The translations under genes and the position numbers were made by a program. The notes under the pieces were generated by a model. It was not told the origin of the DNA. It ran no database searches and worked only from the letters and a program-made list of their open reading frames with translations. A DNA stretch of 64,000 nucleotides from Bacteriovoracaceae bacterium UBA6200 (GTDB lineage Bacteria; Bdellovibrionota; Bacteriovoracia; Bacteriovoracales; Bacteriovoracaceae), in NCBI GenBank assembly GCA_002422605.1, contig DISW01000003.1, positions 62,001 to 126,000 on the forward strand, written 5' to 3'. Below, in pieces: positions 31,450 to 39,815 of this stretch (position 1 is its first letter; every line of letters begins with the position of its first letter).

Positions 31450-32365
31450 CTGGTTCCATTCCTAGTTTGGTTTCCAATTCATTAATCTGCATAATTGCAT
31501 TCTTATGTCTTGGATCATCCGGTACTGTATATAATAAACGTATAATTGCACAATAAGAGACGATTGAACTCTGGTACTTTAAGGACTCCTCATCTCTTTG
31601 AGCTTTCGCCGTAAAACCTTCAATTTCTTTATCCAGCTCTTCTTTCGTCTTTCTTAAATAATACTCTGCTTGTGAGTCACCGGGAGCAATTATAAGGGCC
31701 AAATTGAATTCATGAATGGCACGAAAGTAATTTCTTTCCCTTAGCTCTCTTAAGCCCCTTTGATAAATAACAGTGAGTTTTTCTTTCATCTGTTTATTTT
31801 CAGTGGCCTGCCTCTTTTGTATTGCACTCACAAACTCATTATTCATATTTTGATAGGTATTGACCGGAGGTTGTTTCGCTACTGTAGCCTCATCATTTCC
31901 CCCATCAAATAGGAAAAGGGATGCAAAAATAATAATGAGAATTAAAAAAGGAAGAAAACTCTTATTGGTTCCTTTCTCTTCTCCCTCTTCCTCTTTATTT
32001 ACTTTCGCCTTAGCAGCAACCTCAACTCGAGCAAATTTAAAAACTGTCTGACCCACAATGAGCTTGTCACCTTCGGCCAGGGACTGCTGAGTAATTTTCT
32101 TTTCATTAACAACAACACCATTTTGTGATCCTAAATCGGTTGCAAACCATGTATCTCCGGCTTTGGTTATTTCCGCATGTTCACGACTTGCCTTGGCATC
32201 ATTAATACGAATATCAGCTTTCTCCGAACGCCCGATAATGATCCTGTTACCAGTTAAGACGTAGGACTCTCCCTTACTAGGACCTGTAAGGCAAACCAGC
32301 CGGTGATACACTCCAGCTTCTTTAGGGGATTCAAAATGTTTGAGAACCATTACGCTTTTTGACAT
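31409..32365 (-). CDS. FHA-domain membrane protein with TPR-like tail
   Basis: 318 residues. FHA domain at about 42-111 with all key positions (IIGRSEKADI, ASREHAEI, LGSQNGVVVN), a Glu/Lys linker, one membrane span at about 137-155 (FLPFLILIIIFASLFLF), and a helical region with TPR character (ELRERNYFRAIHEFNLALIIAPGD) beyond it. It is a smaller copy of the plan of its downstream neighbour, which suggests duplication. It overlaps that neighbour by 41 bases and the upstream FHA gene by 1 base. Confidence 0.85.
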   Translation of the reverse strand: MSKSVMVLKHFESPKEAGVYHRLVCLTGPSKGESYVLTGNRIIIGRSEKADIRINDAKASREHAEITKAGDTWFATDLGSQNGVVVNEKKITQQSLAEGDKLIVGQTVFKFARVEVAAKAKVNKEEEGEEKGTNKSFLPFLILIIIFASLFLFDGGNDEATVAKQPPVNTYQNMNNEFVSAIQKRQATENKQMKEKLTVIYQRGLRELRERNYFRAIHEFNLALIIAPGDSQAEYYLRKTKEELDKEIEGFTAKAQRDEESLKYQSSIVSYCAIIRLLYTVPDDPRHKNAIMQINELETKLGMEPGGTDCLKKQRASR

Positions 32366-33936
32366 TAATCAGTTCTCACAAATGTTATATAGAAGCCTTT
32401 GGCAAACTTATCCTTACCCATCAGAGCATTCACATTGATTTCCATCTGCTTTCCACCAATTTCGTAGATCTCTTTTTGGTTACAGCCTTCATTATTAGCC
32501 GACTGATCACATAGATCGATGACGGTGGCAGCAAACCCCTGATCACGGGCGGTATCGAGAATACTTTGGCCAGCCGAAGAATTCTCCCGAAGCCCGATCA
32601 GATCTTCTGCTTCTAGATTAATATTTTGAATATACTTTTCGGAATTCAAAATCATAACCGGCCCTTGAGCTCCGGCCATAAATTCAACTAATGATCGTAG
32701 ATATGGGCCATCTTCTTCCAATGTCTGGATTTCTCCAGAATCAGTATTCTGCAGCTCTTTGATTCTCATTAAAATACTGTTGATGGTGTTTCTTAATGGA
32801 TGAATCTCTTTGAAAAGTGTCTTTGATTCAAGTTCCTTCTGTCTTCCTCTTAAAACTCTTTCTATTTGATTCCTCATTTCTTCAAATGGTCGAATAGTCA
32901 TATAATAGAGCATTCCAAAGAAGATGATCGCAACCATTCCGGAAGTTACTAAAGATTCAAGATAGGCTTTTGAATTATTAGCGGCTTCGGTAGCAAGGGA
33001 CATTGGTGAAAAGTTAATGGCAATGACAGCAACCACGGCATCTCTTCCAAGATTTTTATCATGGGCCTTAACAGCTCGGGCGACTCTGACAATATTGCCT
33101 TGTAATGAGATCTTCTCCCGGTCCTGATTCTTTTCATCCCGGTAGAAGCGCAACGCTTCAACTGCAAATGGGTCATTAACAATGGTATTCAACTCAGCAA
33201 CTGGACGATAAACACGTCCTTCGATATCAAAAAGTTTATAGCTTTGAACACCTTCAGCGTCTTCACCTTCAAGAAAACCAGTATAAACCTGGTCTAGGTT
33301 TTTATCCCGTAAATAGACGTTATTAAGACGATCCACTTCCGCCGCATATTGCTTTGCCCGAAGAGCGACTTCTCGAATAAGAAGCATCTTACTGTCGCGC
33401 AGAACCGGAAGAATAGTGAGAGAGATATTGATGGCAATAAAGATAAAAAGAAGAATCCCCACTAAAGCCGCCCATTCATACTGCTCGTTAAAGCTATAAA
33501 TGATTGGCATAACTTTATTCTTGAAAAACCAAATGGGTTTTGCGATCAAACTATCGGGAACAGGCTCTCTTTGATTTAAGTCATCATAAGCATCTTCATC
33601 AGTATCCGCACCTTTATAAACCTTCTTCTTAATGATGATTTTCTTTTCCAGAACATAGACAACCTGAAGAATAAGATTAGGTAAGGCGATCTTATCCCCA
33701 TCTTTAATCGTCATCCGTTTAATGATTTTACCATTTACCAGGGTTCCGTTGGAACTTCCTAAATCTTCAGCGAACGCTGTTTCATTATTAACAGTGATTT
33801 TTAAATGTTTTTTAGAGATACCTTCCACTGCGAGCTGGACATCAGTATCGCTTCCTCTACCGATAACGTTTTCACCGTCATTAAGTACGTATTCTTTACC
33901 GCGAAGCTTTCCCCCTACGACAACCAGTTTAAACAC
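32365..33936 (-). CDS. FHA-domain transmembrane sensor
   Basis: 523 residues. N-terminal FHA domain at about 1-92 (NVIGRGSDTDV, ISKKHLKI, LGSSNGTLVNG), a charged linker, membrane span 1 at about 154-177, an extracytoplasmic domain of about 150 residues, membrane span 2 at about 330-348, a HAMP-like helix pair (IRPFEEMRNQIERVLRG), and a PAS-like C-terminal domain from about 410. This is the body of a transmembrane receptor with an FHA head but no kinase, cyclase or methyl-accepting output. It would link an external cue to phosphothreonine-dependent partners. First of the three consecutive FHA genes; overlaps the DUF192 gene by 8 bases. Confidence 0.82.
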   Translation of the reverse strand: MFKLVVVGGKLRGKEYVLNDGENVIGRGSDTDVQLAVEGISKKHLKITVNNETAFAEDLGSSNGTLVNGKIIKRMTIKDGDKIALPNLILQVVYVLEKKIIIKKKVYKGADTDEDAYDDLNQREPVPDSLIAKPIWFFKNKVMPIIYSFNEQYEWAALVGILLFIFIAINISLTILPVLRDSKMLLIREVALRAKQYAAEVDRLNNVYLRDKNLDQVYTGFLEGEDAEGVQSYKLFDIEGRVYRPVAELNTIVNDPFAVEALRFYRDEKNQDREKISLQGNIVRVARAVKAHDKNLGRDAVVAVIAINFSPMSLATEAANNSKAYLESLVTSGMVAIIFFGMLYYMTIRPFEEMRNQIERVLRGRQKELESKTLFKEIHPLRNTINSILMRIKELQNTDSGEIQTLEEDGPYLRSLVEFMAGAQGPVMILNSEKYIQNINLEAEDLIGLRENSSAGQSILDTARDQGFAATVIDLCDQSANNEGCNQKEIYEIGGKQMEINVNALMGKDKFAKGFYITFVRTD

Positions 33937-34273
33937 TTTTCACCTCCAGTATATCTCCTTCGTGGATATCTAATGGAAGTTGTCCGGCCGGTAGCTCCAG
34001 AGTTTTCCGGGCCTTGAAATAGATGAATGTCATTCTCCAGGGCTTAAGATTTCTAATAACTTTGATCACTACATTTGATTTATTAAGGAATACGACATCC
34101 AGCGAGTAACGCATAAAGAAGGTATGGATGGAATTGCAAGGATCCAGTAGCAGACCATCGGCTCCGGAAATCTTCTTTTTAAACATTAATCCGATAATTC
34201 TAGTGACGGGAGTATCAGCAATTCTGATATTATCCGAAAGAACTTTATCTTTATATTTAATCTGTACTTTCAT
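33929..34273 (-). CDS. DUF192 family protein
   Basis: 114 residues matching the DUF192 pattern: ADTPVTRIIGLMFKK, then the strongly conserved IHTFFMRYSLDVVFLN and the closing LELPAGQ. No signal peptide is seen although many relatives are exported. The fold is a small beta barrel of unknown function. It overlaps both neighbours (4 bases with tadC, 8 with the FHA sensor), so it is part of the same transcript. Confidence 0.85.
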   Translation of the reverse strand: MKVQIKYKDKVLSDNIRIADTPVTRIIGLMFKKKISGADGLLLDPCNSIHTFFMRYSLDVVFLNKSNVVIKVIRNLKPWRMTFIYFKARKTLELPAGQLPLDIHEGDILEVKSV

Positions 34274-35799
34274 ACTTTACCCGACATCATTTTAAGGACC
34301 ATAGGCGCAAAGATTGCAACCAAAACTGCCGGAAGAATAAATAAGATCATTGGGATCAAAATCTTCGTAGCAGCTGTGGCCCCTTGTTGTTCCGCTCTGG
34401 AAGAACGCTTTACCCGTAATTCACTTGATAATTGTTTTAATAATGGAGCAATAGAAGCCCCCACTGAGTCAGCTGCAATCAAGGTCGCGCAGAATGAATT
34501 TATTTCAATAACATTCACCCGCCAGCCCAATTGTCTTAGACCCTCCGCTCGCGACGAACCAATCTTCGTTTCTTTAATCAGAGTTTCAAATTCTTCCACC
34601 AAAGGACTCATTGGAGCTTTCTCAATAACCCTTTGAATCGCGGCCATAAAATCGAGGCCAGCTTCAACTGACAAAGCAAGCATATCGACAATAAATGGCA
34701 TGGCCCGTAAAACATCATCTGCTCTCTTTTTAATCATCCCTTCCAACCAGACATTGGGATAAAAGAATCCAACAATTCCCATAATAGGAGTGATATAGAG
34801 CGGCCATGTTTCAGACATAATCCAACGAACGCCCAGAAAGGCGAATGGAGCTCCGATAATCATGAAAAACTTAAGAGCAACAAATTCCTCTGGTGACATT
34901 TCCTTCATGAGACCGGCATTAGCAAGCTTTTGCCGATATTTATTTCTCATTGCTTGTTTATTTTTTGAGGCTTGAACAATGGGAAGGAAATATCTTTTAT
35001 AGAATGGCTTCGTTGCTCGGATGAACAAAGCTTGTTGTTTAATAGTCTTCTGAGTATCAGCATCCTCTAGAACTTCTTGTGTTTTGTACTTATCCTGATC
35101 TTCCATGAAGACTCGGACAATTAGAAAAATCGCTACGAAGATAAGAACTAGCGGCGCCAGGAATAAGGCGGTGTTTTCTTGTTTAAACCCCTTCTCTTCA
35201 GTAGAACCCTTTTTAAAAATAGTTATCCCGGAACCGTTGGAAATTTCCAGAAAGCAAGCTGCCTTAGAGTCTGAAGTAAGTTCATCTTGTGATTTACGTT
35301 CAAGGCGTTCCTTAAGTTCTTTGTGCTCTTCGAGCTTTCCTTCTTTTTCAAGTAAGTGGAGCTGATTAGCAAATCTTTCCTGAGGACTAATCTTTTCAAG
35401 AATCAGAGCAGATGACCCTTCTCGATTCAGATAGATCTTATCGTTTAACCAGTGGTTCTTACCTGGTCTGATAGACAAAGAAGAATTTGGAACAAAGACA
35501 GTCCCATTCCCATAAGTTACTGCTTCAAATGAAACAGCACATTCTTTTTCCTTGGAGGAACTATTTACAACAGAAAGAATTTTGATTTTTCCCAATTCAC
35601 CAGAAGATGTTTTGAAAAAGAGAATTGAATCAGGAGTAAGAGAAGAAAGAGGAAGTGGCTTGTTCTCAAATTTATCTTGTGAACCAGTGATACAGCGAAC
35701 GGCAATCTCCGAGAACTCTTGCGGACATACGGATTGCGCCCAAGCAGCTCTGCCCAGCAATTGGAATGCTAAAAATAAGATTAAACTAAAAGCCCTCAT
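34270..35799 (-). CDS. TadC-like inner-membrane pilus assembly protein with extra N-terminal domain
   Basis: 509 residues. A signal peptide (cleavage near AAWA/Q) is followed by about 185 residues of exported beta-rich sequence with cysteines (SVCPQEF, VRCITG, KECAVS, AACFLE), then a membrane span at about 218-238, and a C-terminal type II secretion F (T2SSF/TadC) module: two spans at about 310-350, MPFIVDMLALSVEAGLDFMAA, the GLRQLGWRVN and LIAADSVGASIAPLLKQLS motifs and a last span. TadC works with TadA and TadB in Flp/Tad pilus assembly; neither is in the window. TadC proteins are usually near 300 residues, so the exported N-terminus is an addition. First gene of the FHA operon. Confidence 0.82.
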   Translation of the reverse strand: MRAFSLILFLAFQLLGRAAWAQSVCPQEFSEIAVRCITGSQDKFENKPLPLSSLTPDSILFFKTSSGELGKIKILSVVNSSSKEKECAVSFEAVTYGNGTVFVPNSSLSIRPGKNHWLNDKIYLNREGSSALILEKISPQERFANQLHLLEKEGKLEEHKELKERLERKSQDELTSDSKAACFLEISNGSGITIFKKGSTEEKGFKQENTALFLAPLVLIFVAIFLIVRVFMEDQDKYKTQEVLEDADTQKTIKQQALFIRATKPFYKRYFLPIVQASKNKQAMRNKYRQKLANAGLMKEMSPEEFVALKFFMIIGAPFAFLGVRWIMSETWPLYITPIMGIVGFFYPNVWLEGMIKKRADDVLRAMPFIVDMLALSVEAGLDFMAAIQRVIEKAPMSPLVEEFETLIKETKIGSSRAEGLRQLGWRVNVIEINSFCATLIAADSVGASIAPLLKQLSSELRVKRSSRAEQQGATAATKILIPMILFILPAVLVAIFAPMVLKMMSGKV

Positions 35800-35891
35800 A
35801 CACCTCGAGTAAAATGAGATCTTCTTTTAGAATATCAATGAAATGCTAAGCGTTGGTAATTTCAAGAAATGGGAAAAATTGTCCGCCTAAT

Positions 35892-36983
35892 TCAGACCTT
35901 TCCCGTCAGGGATTTTTGAAACAGATCAACCAGCTTCCTGGCCTCTTGAGTATTGAAGACGTCTACTATTTTAGGGATGTAGATCGGTTGGTAGTTTGAG
36001 AAGTACTCCTTCTTGCAGCGATCAATTCGGTTGGTCTTTTCTTGAAGAGCTTCTTTTTTAATGACTCTCTTCTTGGTGGCTTCACGAATGGCACTGAGAG
36101 CTTTTCGGGCATCATCCATAAAGCGGTAAAGAAGCATATCTGCCCCCGCATTGATGGCCATGACAGCAGCTTCTTCTGTTGTAAATCGGTCAGAAATAGC
36201 TTTCATCTGCATTTCGTCCGTGATGACGATTTTCGAAAATTTCGTTTCTTGCCGTAAAAATTCATAACCCTTAACGCTTAAACTTGTTGGAAGCTTGTCA
36301 TCTAAAGCATCAACCAATAGATGTCCCATCATCATAAATTCCACACGAGACTTGGAAGCTTTAATAAATGGTACAAGTTCCCGATCACGCAGCTCGGGCA
36401 AAGAAGTCTTAATCAGAGGTAACTCAAAATGAGAATCTTGAGTGCTTCCCCCGTGTCCCGGAAAATGTTTTGCACAAGCAAGGACACCGTTGGTTTGTAA
36501 TCCTCTAATGGCCGCACTTATGTATTTTTCAACTGTTTCAGCATCTCGGCCATAGGCCCGTTCGCCAATCACAGTATTCTCAGGGTTCGTAAGAATGTCA
36601 CAACAAGGTGAATAACTAAGATTTATTCCACAGGCCGCAAGTTCTTTGGCCTGTATCAAATGCATTTCAAAAACCAGTTTAGGAGAATCCAACTTGGCCA
36701 TTTCCATCATGCTGGGAAATTGGGTAAAATGGCTTTTAAAGCGAACGACTTGACCGCCCTCCTGATCAACGGAAATGAACAGTGGATATTCATCACGAAG
36801 CTTCTGTATAGAATTAACAAGTTCTGCAAGTTGGGCCGGATCACTGAAATTATGAGAAAAGAGAATGATACCTCCTAACTTTTCCTTCTGAATAAATTCA
36901 ATCTCCTCAGGAAGAAGAGATGTTCCCTTAATGCCAGAAATAATTAATTGTCCGTAATTATCCAAACTCAATCTTAACCTCAC
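35892..36983 (-). CDS. nagZ: Beta-N-acetylhexosaminidase NagZ-like
   Basis: Family 3 glycoside hydrolase that removes N-acetylglucosamine from recycled muropeptides. 363 residues. Motifs: SVDQEGGQVVRF, GINLSYSPCCDI, GERAYGRD, CAKHFPGHGGSTQDSH (substrate-binding Lys-His and the flexible loop His), MMMGHLLVDALDD, and ITDEMQMKAI with the nucleophile Asp. No signal peptide, as expected for a cytoplasmic recycling enzyme. It overlaps the upstream lipoprotein gene by 4 bases. The symbol is by best fit; other GH3 hexosaminidases share these motifs. Confidence 0.88.
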   Translation of the reverse strand: MRLRLSLDNYGQLIISGIKGTSLLPEEIEFIQKEKLGGIILFSHNFSDPAQLAELVNSIQKLRDEYPLFISVDQEGGQVVRFKSHFTQFPSMMEMAKLDSPKLVFEMHLIQAKELAACGINLSYSPCCDILTNPENTVIGERAYGRDAETVEKYISAAIRGLQTNGVLACAKHFPGHGGSTQDSHFELPLIKTSLPELRDRELVPFIKASKSRVEFMMMGHLLVDALDDKLPTSLSVKGYEFLRQETKFSKIVITDEMQMKAISDRFTTEEAAVMAINAGADMLLYRFMDDARKALSAIREATKKRVIKKEALQEKTNRIDRCKKEYFSNYQPIYIPKIVDVFNTQEARKLVDLFQKSLTGKV

Positions 36984-37732
36984 TCATCAACAATGGCTTC
37001 ACCGGGCGGGGCAATGGTTATCCCCTGAGCTATCCAAGCCATTTTGGCCAAATCAAAAGATTTTGAAAATGTGTATAAAATCATCTGACCTTCAACTTCT
37101 ACTACGTATCGGTGTTGTTTGTTAAATTCTCCATCATATTTTACAGATGCCGGTGCAAAGAGCTCCTTTCCGACATAGCTGTACTGTTCCTGGATGAAAG
37201 GAAACGAATCCCAAATAACATAAAAATCAAACTTACGGTTGCCGCCATGAAGGGCCAGGTTCAACAGTTGATTATGATAAAGGCACTCAGGTATTTGATT
37301 GAAGTAACAAAAGTACTTTCCCCGAGGGAATGGAATTTCTTTTGAGCCCTTCCAACGCGCATCAGGACTATTTAGCGTCAGACGCATTGAACGATTCTTA
37401 TCGTTAATCCGCATTTTAGAGCTATATTTCTGGCCTTCTAACCAGACGATGAACTCAGAAGCCAGGGGTCTCACAACCAGCAACCGGGACTTTCCGGATT
37501 TGATAGATCCTATCTGGGAGAGCATGACGCTTTTTTCCACCACTCGAAACTGGCTTCCCTTGGTATCCATGAGCTGATTTCGGGTCACGATCTTTTTCTT
37601 AACTTCCTTGGTCTCTCTCATCATGCGGTAGCTGCCACTGGCATCAGCATAGGAATAGGGAGTCTTACCTTCACGAGGCTTGCCCGCAGTAGAACAACCT
37701 GTAGCAATAAGAAGGAGCAGTAAAATTTTCAC
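36980..37732 (-). CDS. Lipoprotein, unknown function
   Basis: 250 residues with a lipoprotein signal: hydrophobic MKILLLLLIATG then Cys13 (lipobox IATGC). The mature protein has a Lys/Arg-rich first third and then beta-rich sequence with aromatic residues (EFIVWLEGQKY, GKYFCYFNQIPECLY, FDFYVIWDSFPF). I recognise no family. It sits between the PilZ gene and nagZ with 4-base overlaps on both sides, so it is made with them, and with mreB just upstream a link to cell-wall growth is reasonable but unproven. Confidence 0.72.
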   Translation of the reverse strand: MKILLLLLIATGCSTAGKPREGKTPYSYADASGSYRMMRETKEVKKKIVTRNQLMDTKGSQFRVVEKSVMLSQIGSIKSGKSRLLVVRPLASEFIVWLEGQKYSSKMRINDKNRSMRLTLNSPDARWKGSKEIPFPRGKYFCYFNQIPECLYHNQLLNLALHGGNRKFDFYVIWDSFPFIQEQYSYVGKELFAPASVKYDGEFNKQHRYVVEVEGQMILYTFSKSFDLAKMAWIAQGITIAPPGEAIVDE

Positions 37733-38541
37733 TTGATGAAATTCTCAAAATCTTTATTGAAGTCGTTTTCTCGAAGGAGGGCATTTATCTTCTTACCAAT
37801 AAGGTCATCAGTGGCAGCAGGAAGCTTATTGAAATGAATTCCTACTTTATATTTTTTAAGATTCTTATCGTTAGAAATGTAATCTACAACGTAGACCGCA
37901 CTTGCTTCCGGAACGATGATGGTTTCATCCTTAAAAATGAGCTTAACGTTTTGAAATTGAAAACCCTTCTCAAAATACTTCTTCTCAAGATCTCCGATAT
38001 GAAGGGCCATCCCGGTGGTCGAAAGATCCTGCACGCGAATCTTGAAGTTATTCACATCTTCAGCGCTTTTATCATCTATCAGTTGAAGGAAGTTTTTAAA
38101 AAGACCCGTTTGAGAGGTGCGGGATTTAAGATCTACCACTTTCCCGCCTTCATAGACTTCGCCAAGATCAAACTCGGCCCATAGTTCATAAAGAGGAAAT
38201 GTCAGGAGACGATAGCTTGAGCGACGTTCAGATTTAAAAAGCGTGTTTTTAAATACCAGAACGCTATAACCGCTTATGCTTTCCTGGAAGACGACTTCAG
38301 AGAAGAAATTCATCCCTCTAAGTTCGAAAGTACAAAGGATGGTCTGACCTGGAGAAAAATTCTTGTCCTTAGAATCCAGAACAATTTCGCCGCGATCTTT
38401 ATCAAACTTAAAAACTTTGTAGTTATGTTTTTCTTTTTTACCTTTAATCCAGATTGTCACTTCCCCTCGAGAAGAGCCTAGCAGCGCAAGTCTGCTTATC
38501 TTCTCCGAGGGGTCCTGCTTACTGAAAAAGATTTGTGACAT
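37729..38541 (-). CDS. PilZ-domain protein, probable c-di-GMP receptor
   Basis: 270 residues from the ATG at 38541, directly after the mreB stop; a longer in-frame start would run 75 bases into mreB in another frame and is less likely. The C-terminal part holds a PilZ signature: RRSSYRLL (the RxxxR c-di-GMP site, here with R-R-S-S-Y-R) and, about 70 residues later, VQDLSTTGMALHI (D/NxSxxG). The first 110 residues form a YcgR-N-like beta domain. c-di-GMP binding is expected from the motifs. Its coupling to mreB suggests that the second messenger influences wall growth, an inference. 4-base overlap with the lipoprotein gene. Confidence 0.85.
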   Translation of the reverse strand: MSQIFFSKQDPSEKISRLALLGSSRGEVTIWIKGKKEKHNYKVFKFDKDRGEIVLDSKDKNFSPGQTILCTFELRGMNFFSEVVFQESISGYSVLVFKNTLFKSERRSSYRLLTFPLYELWAEFDLGEVYEGGKVVDLKSRTSQTGLFKNFLQLIDDKSAEDVNNFKIRVQDLSTTGMALHIGDLEKKYFEKGFQFQNVKLIFKDETIIVPEASAVYVVDYISNDKNLKKYKVGIHFNKLPAATDDLIGKKINALLRENDFNKDFENFIK

Positions 38542-38543
38542 AT

Positions 38544-39581
38544 TTAGCTTAGTGTAGTCACCTGACGAAGAAGCGAAATTGACTCTAAGGCCATTCCACA
38601 ACCGCGTACAACGCAAGTTAAAGGATCTTCAGCAAGAGAAACCGGAAGACCAGTCTTTTCTTTGATCAGGATGTCCAGGTTAGCAAGAAGAGATCCACCG
38701 CCAGCAAGGATGATACCGTTATCAACAATATCAGCAGCTAGTTCAGGAGGAGTTTTCTCAAGAGAAATCTTAATGGCTTCAACCACTTCAGATATAGGAT
38801 CAGCAAGAGCTTCACGAATTTCATCAGAAGTAACTTCGATGGTTTTTGGAGCACCCGCAATCAAGTCGCGACCTTTAACTTCATAAGTCTTAACTTCATC
38901 ATCAAACGGATAAGCATTACCAATCGACATCTTAATCATCTCAGCAGTTCTTTCACCGATGAGAAGTGAGTATTTTTTCTTAATGTAGGAAACGATCGCT
39001 TCGTCGAACTTATCCCCTGCAACGCGGACTGATTTAGAATAAACGATACCGCCGAGAGAGATCACGGCAACTTCAGTTGTACCACCACCGATATCAACAA
39101 TCATGTTACCTGATGGATCAGTAATCGGTAGACCTGCTCCAATAGCTGCTGCCATTGGTTCTTCAATCAGGTAAACCTCACGAGCACCGGCCTGCTCAGC
39201 AGATTCTTTAACTGCTCTCTTCTCAACTTGTGTGATACCGAAAGGGATACAAATAATAATTCTTGGTTTGATTAACTTAGAACCATTGAGAGATTTTTGA
39301 ATGAAATATTTAAGCATTGCTTGAGTTACTTCGAAATCCGCAATCACACCGTCTTTCATCGGGCGAATGGCCTTAATTGACCCTGGAGTACGGCCTAGCA
39401 TTTCTTTGGCTTCTTTACCAACTGCCAGAACTTTCTGTTCCCCTCTGAAACCCTGATGAACAGCAACAACTGATGGTTCATTAACAATGATCCCGCGATC
39501 TTTAGCGTATACAAGTGTATTGGCCGTACCTAAATCAATGGCCAGGTCATTTGAGAACCAATCAAGCATTTTTTTAAACAT
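38544..39581 (-). CDS. mreB: Rod-shape protein MreB
   Basis: Bacterial actin that directs the peptidoglycan elongation machinery along the inner membrane. 345 residues, full length. Nucleotide-binding blocks: LAIDLGTANTLVY, an IRPMKDGVIADFE region, NMIVDIGGGTTEVAVISLGG, GDKFDEAI and IILAGGGSLL; an amphipathic N-terminus (MFKKMLDWF) fits membrane binding. It is followed by a PilZ gene, not by mreC and mreD as in most operons. Start follows AAAGGAAATAT. The 234-base upstream gap is shared with the divergent hpt gene. Confidence 0.97.
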   Translation of the reverse strand: MFKKMLDWFSNDLAIDLGTANTLVYAKDRGIIVNEPSVVAVHQGFRGEQKVLAVGKEAKEMLGRTPGSIKAIRPMKDGVIADFEVTQAMLKYFIQKSLNGSKLIKPRIIICIPFGITQVEKRAVKESAEQAGAREVYLIEEPMAAAIGAGLPITDPSGNMIVDIGGGTTEVAVISLGGIVYSKSVRVAGDKFDEAIVSYIKKKYSLLIGERTAEMIKMSIGNAYPFDDEVKTYEVKGRDLIAGAPKTIEVTSDEIREALADPISEVVEAIKISLEKTPPELAADIVDNGIILAGGGSLLANLDILIKEKTGLPVSLAEDPLTCVVRGCGMALESISLLRQVTTLS

Positions 39582-39755
39582 ATATTTCCTTTAACAGAAG
39601 CTCACTTACTTCATTAGGCACAGAAGCCTGCTCCAGCAAGAGTATATTATTAACAAGCCAGAGGGCGTATCTAAAAAATTTATCATTTAGGCCCGCTATG
39701 GACAAGAATTTAAACAAGTTTCTTTTTCCGATTAAATTCATCGGTTATGTTCGAA

Positions 39756-39784
39756 TTGCACCAGACATAGCTAAACGGTAATAT
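39756..39784 (+). promoter_or_regulatory. Sigma-70 type promoter of hpt
   Basis: -35 TTGCAC (39756-39761), exact 17-base spacer, -10 TAATAT (39779-39784), 32 bases upstream of the hpt start codon. Five of six -10 bases and four of six -35 bases match consensus. Confidence 0.6.
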
Positions 39785-39815
39785 GTTTTATTAAACCAAG
39801 GACACCGAGAAAATT

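Noticed and set aside
38542..38616. Longer N-terminus for the PilZ gene
   Set aside because: It would run 75 bases inside mreB in another frame; the ATG right after the mreB stop gives the expected YcgR-like start.
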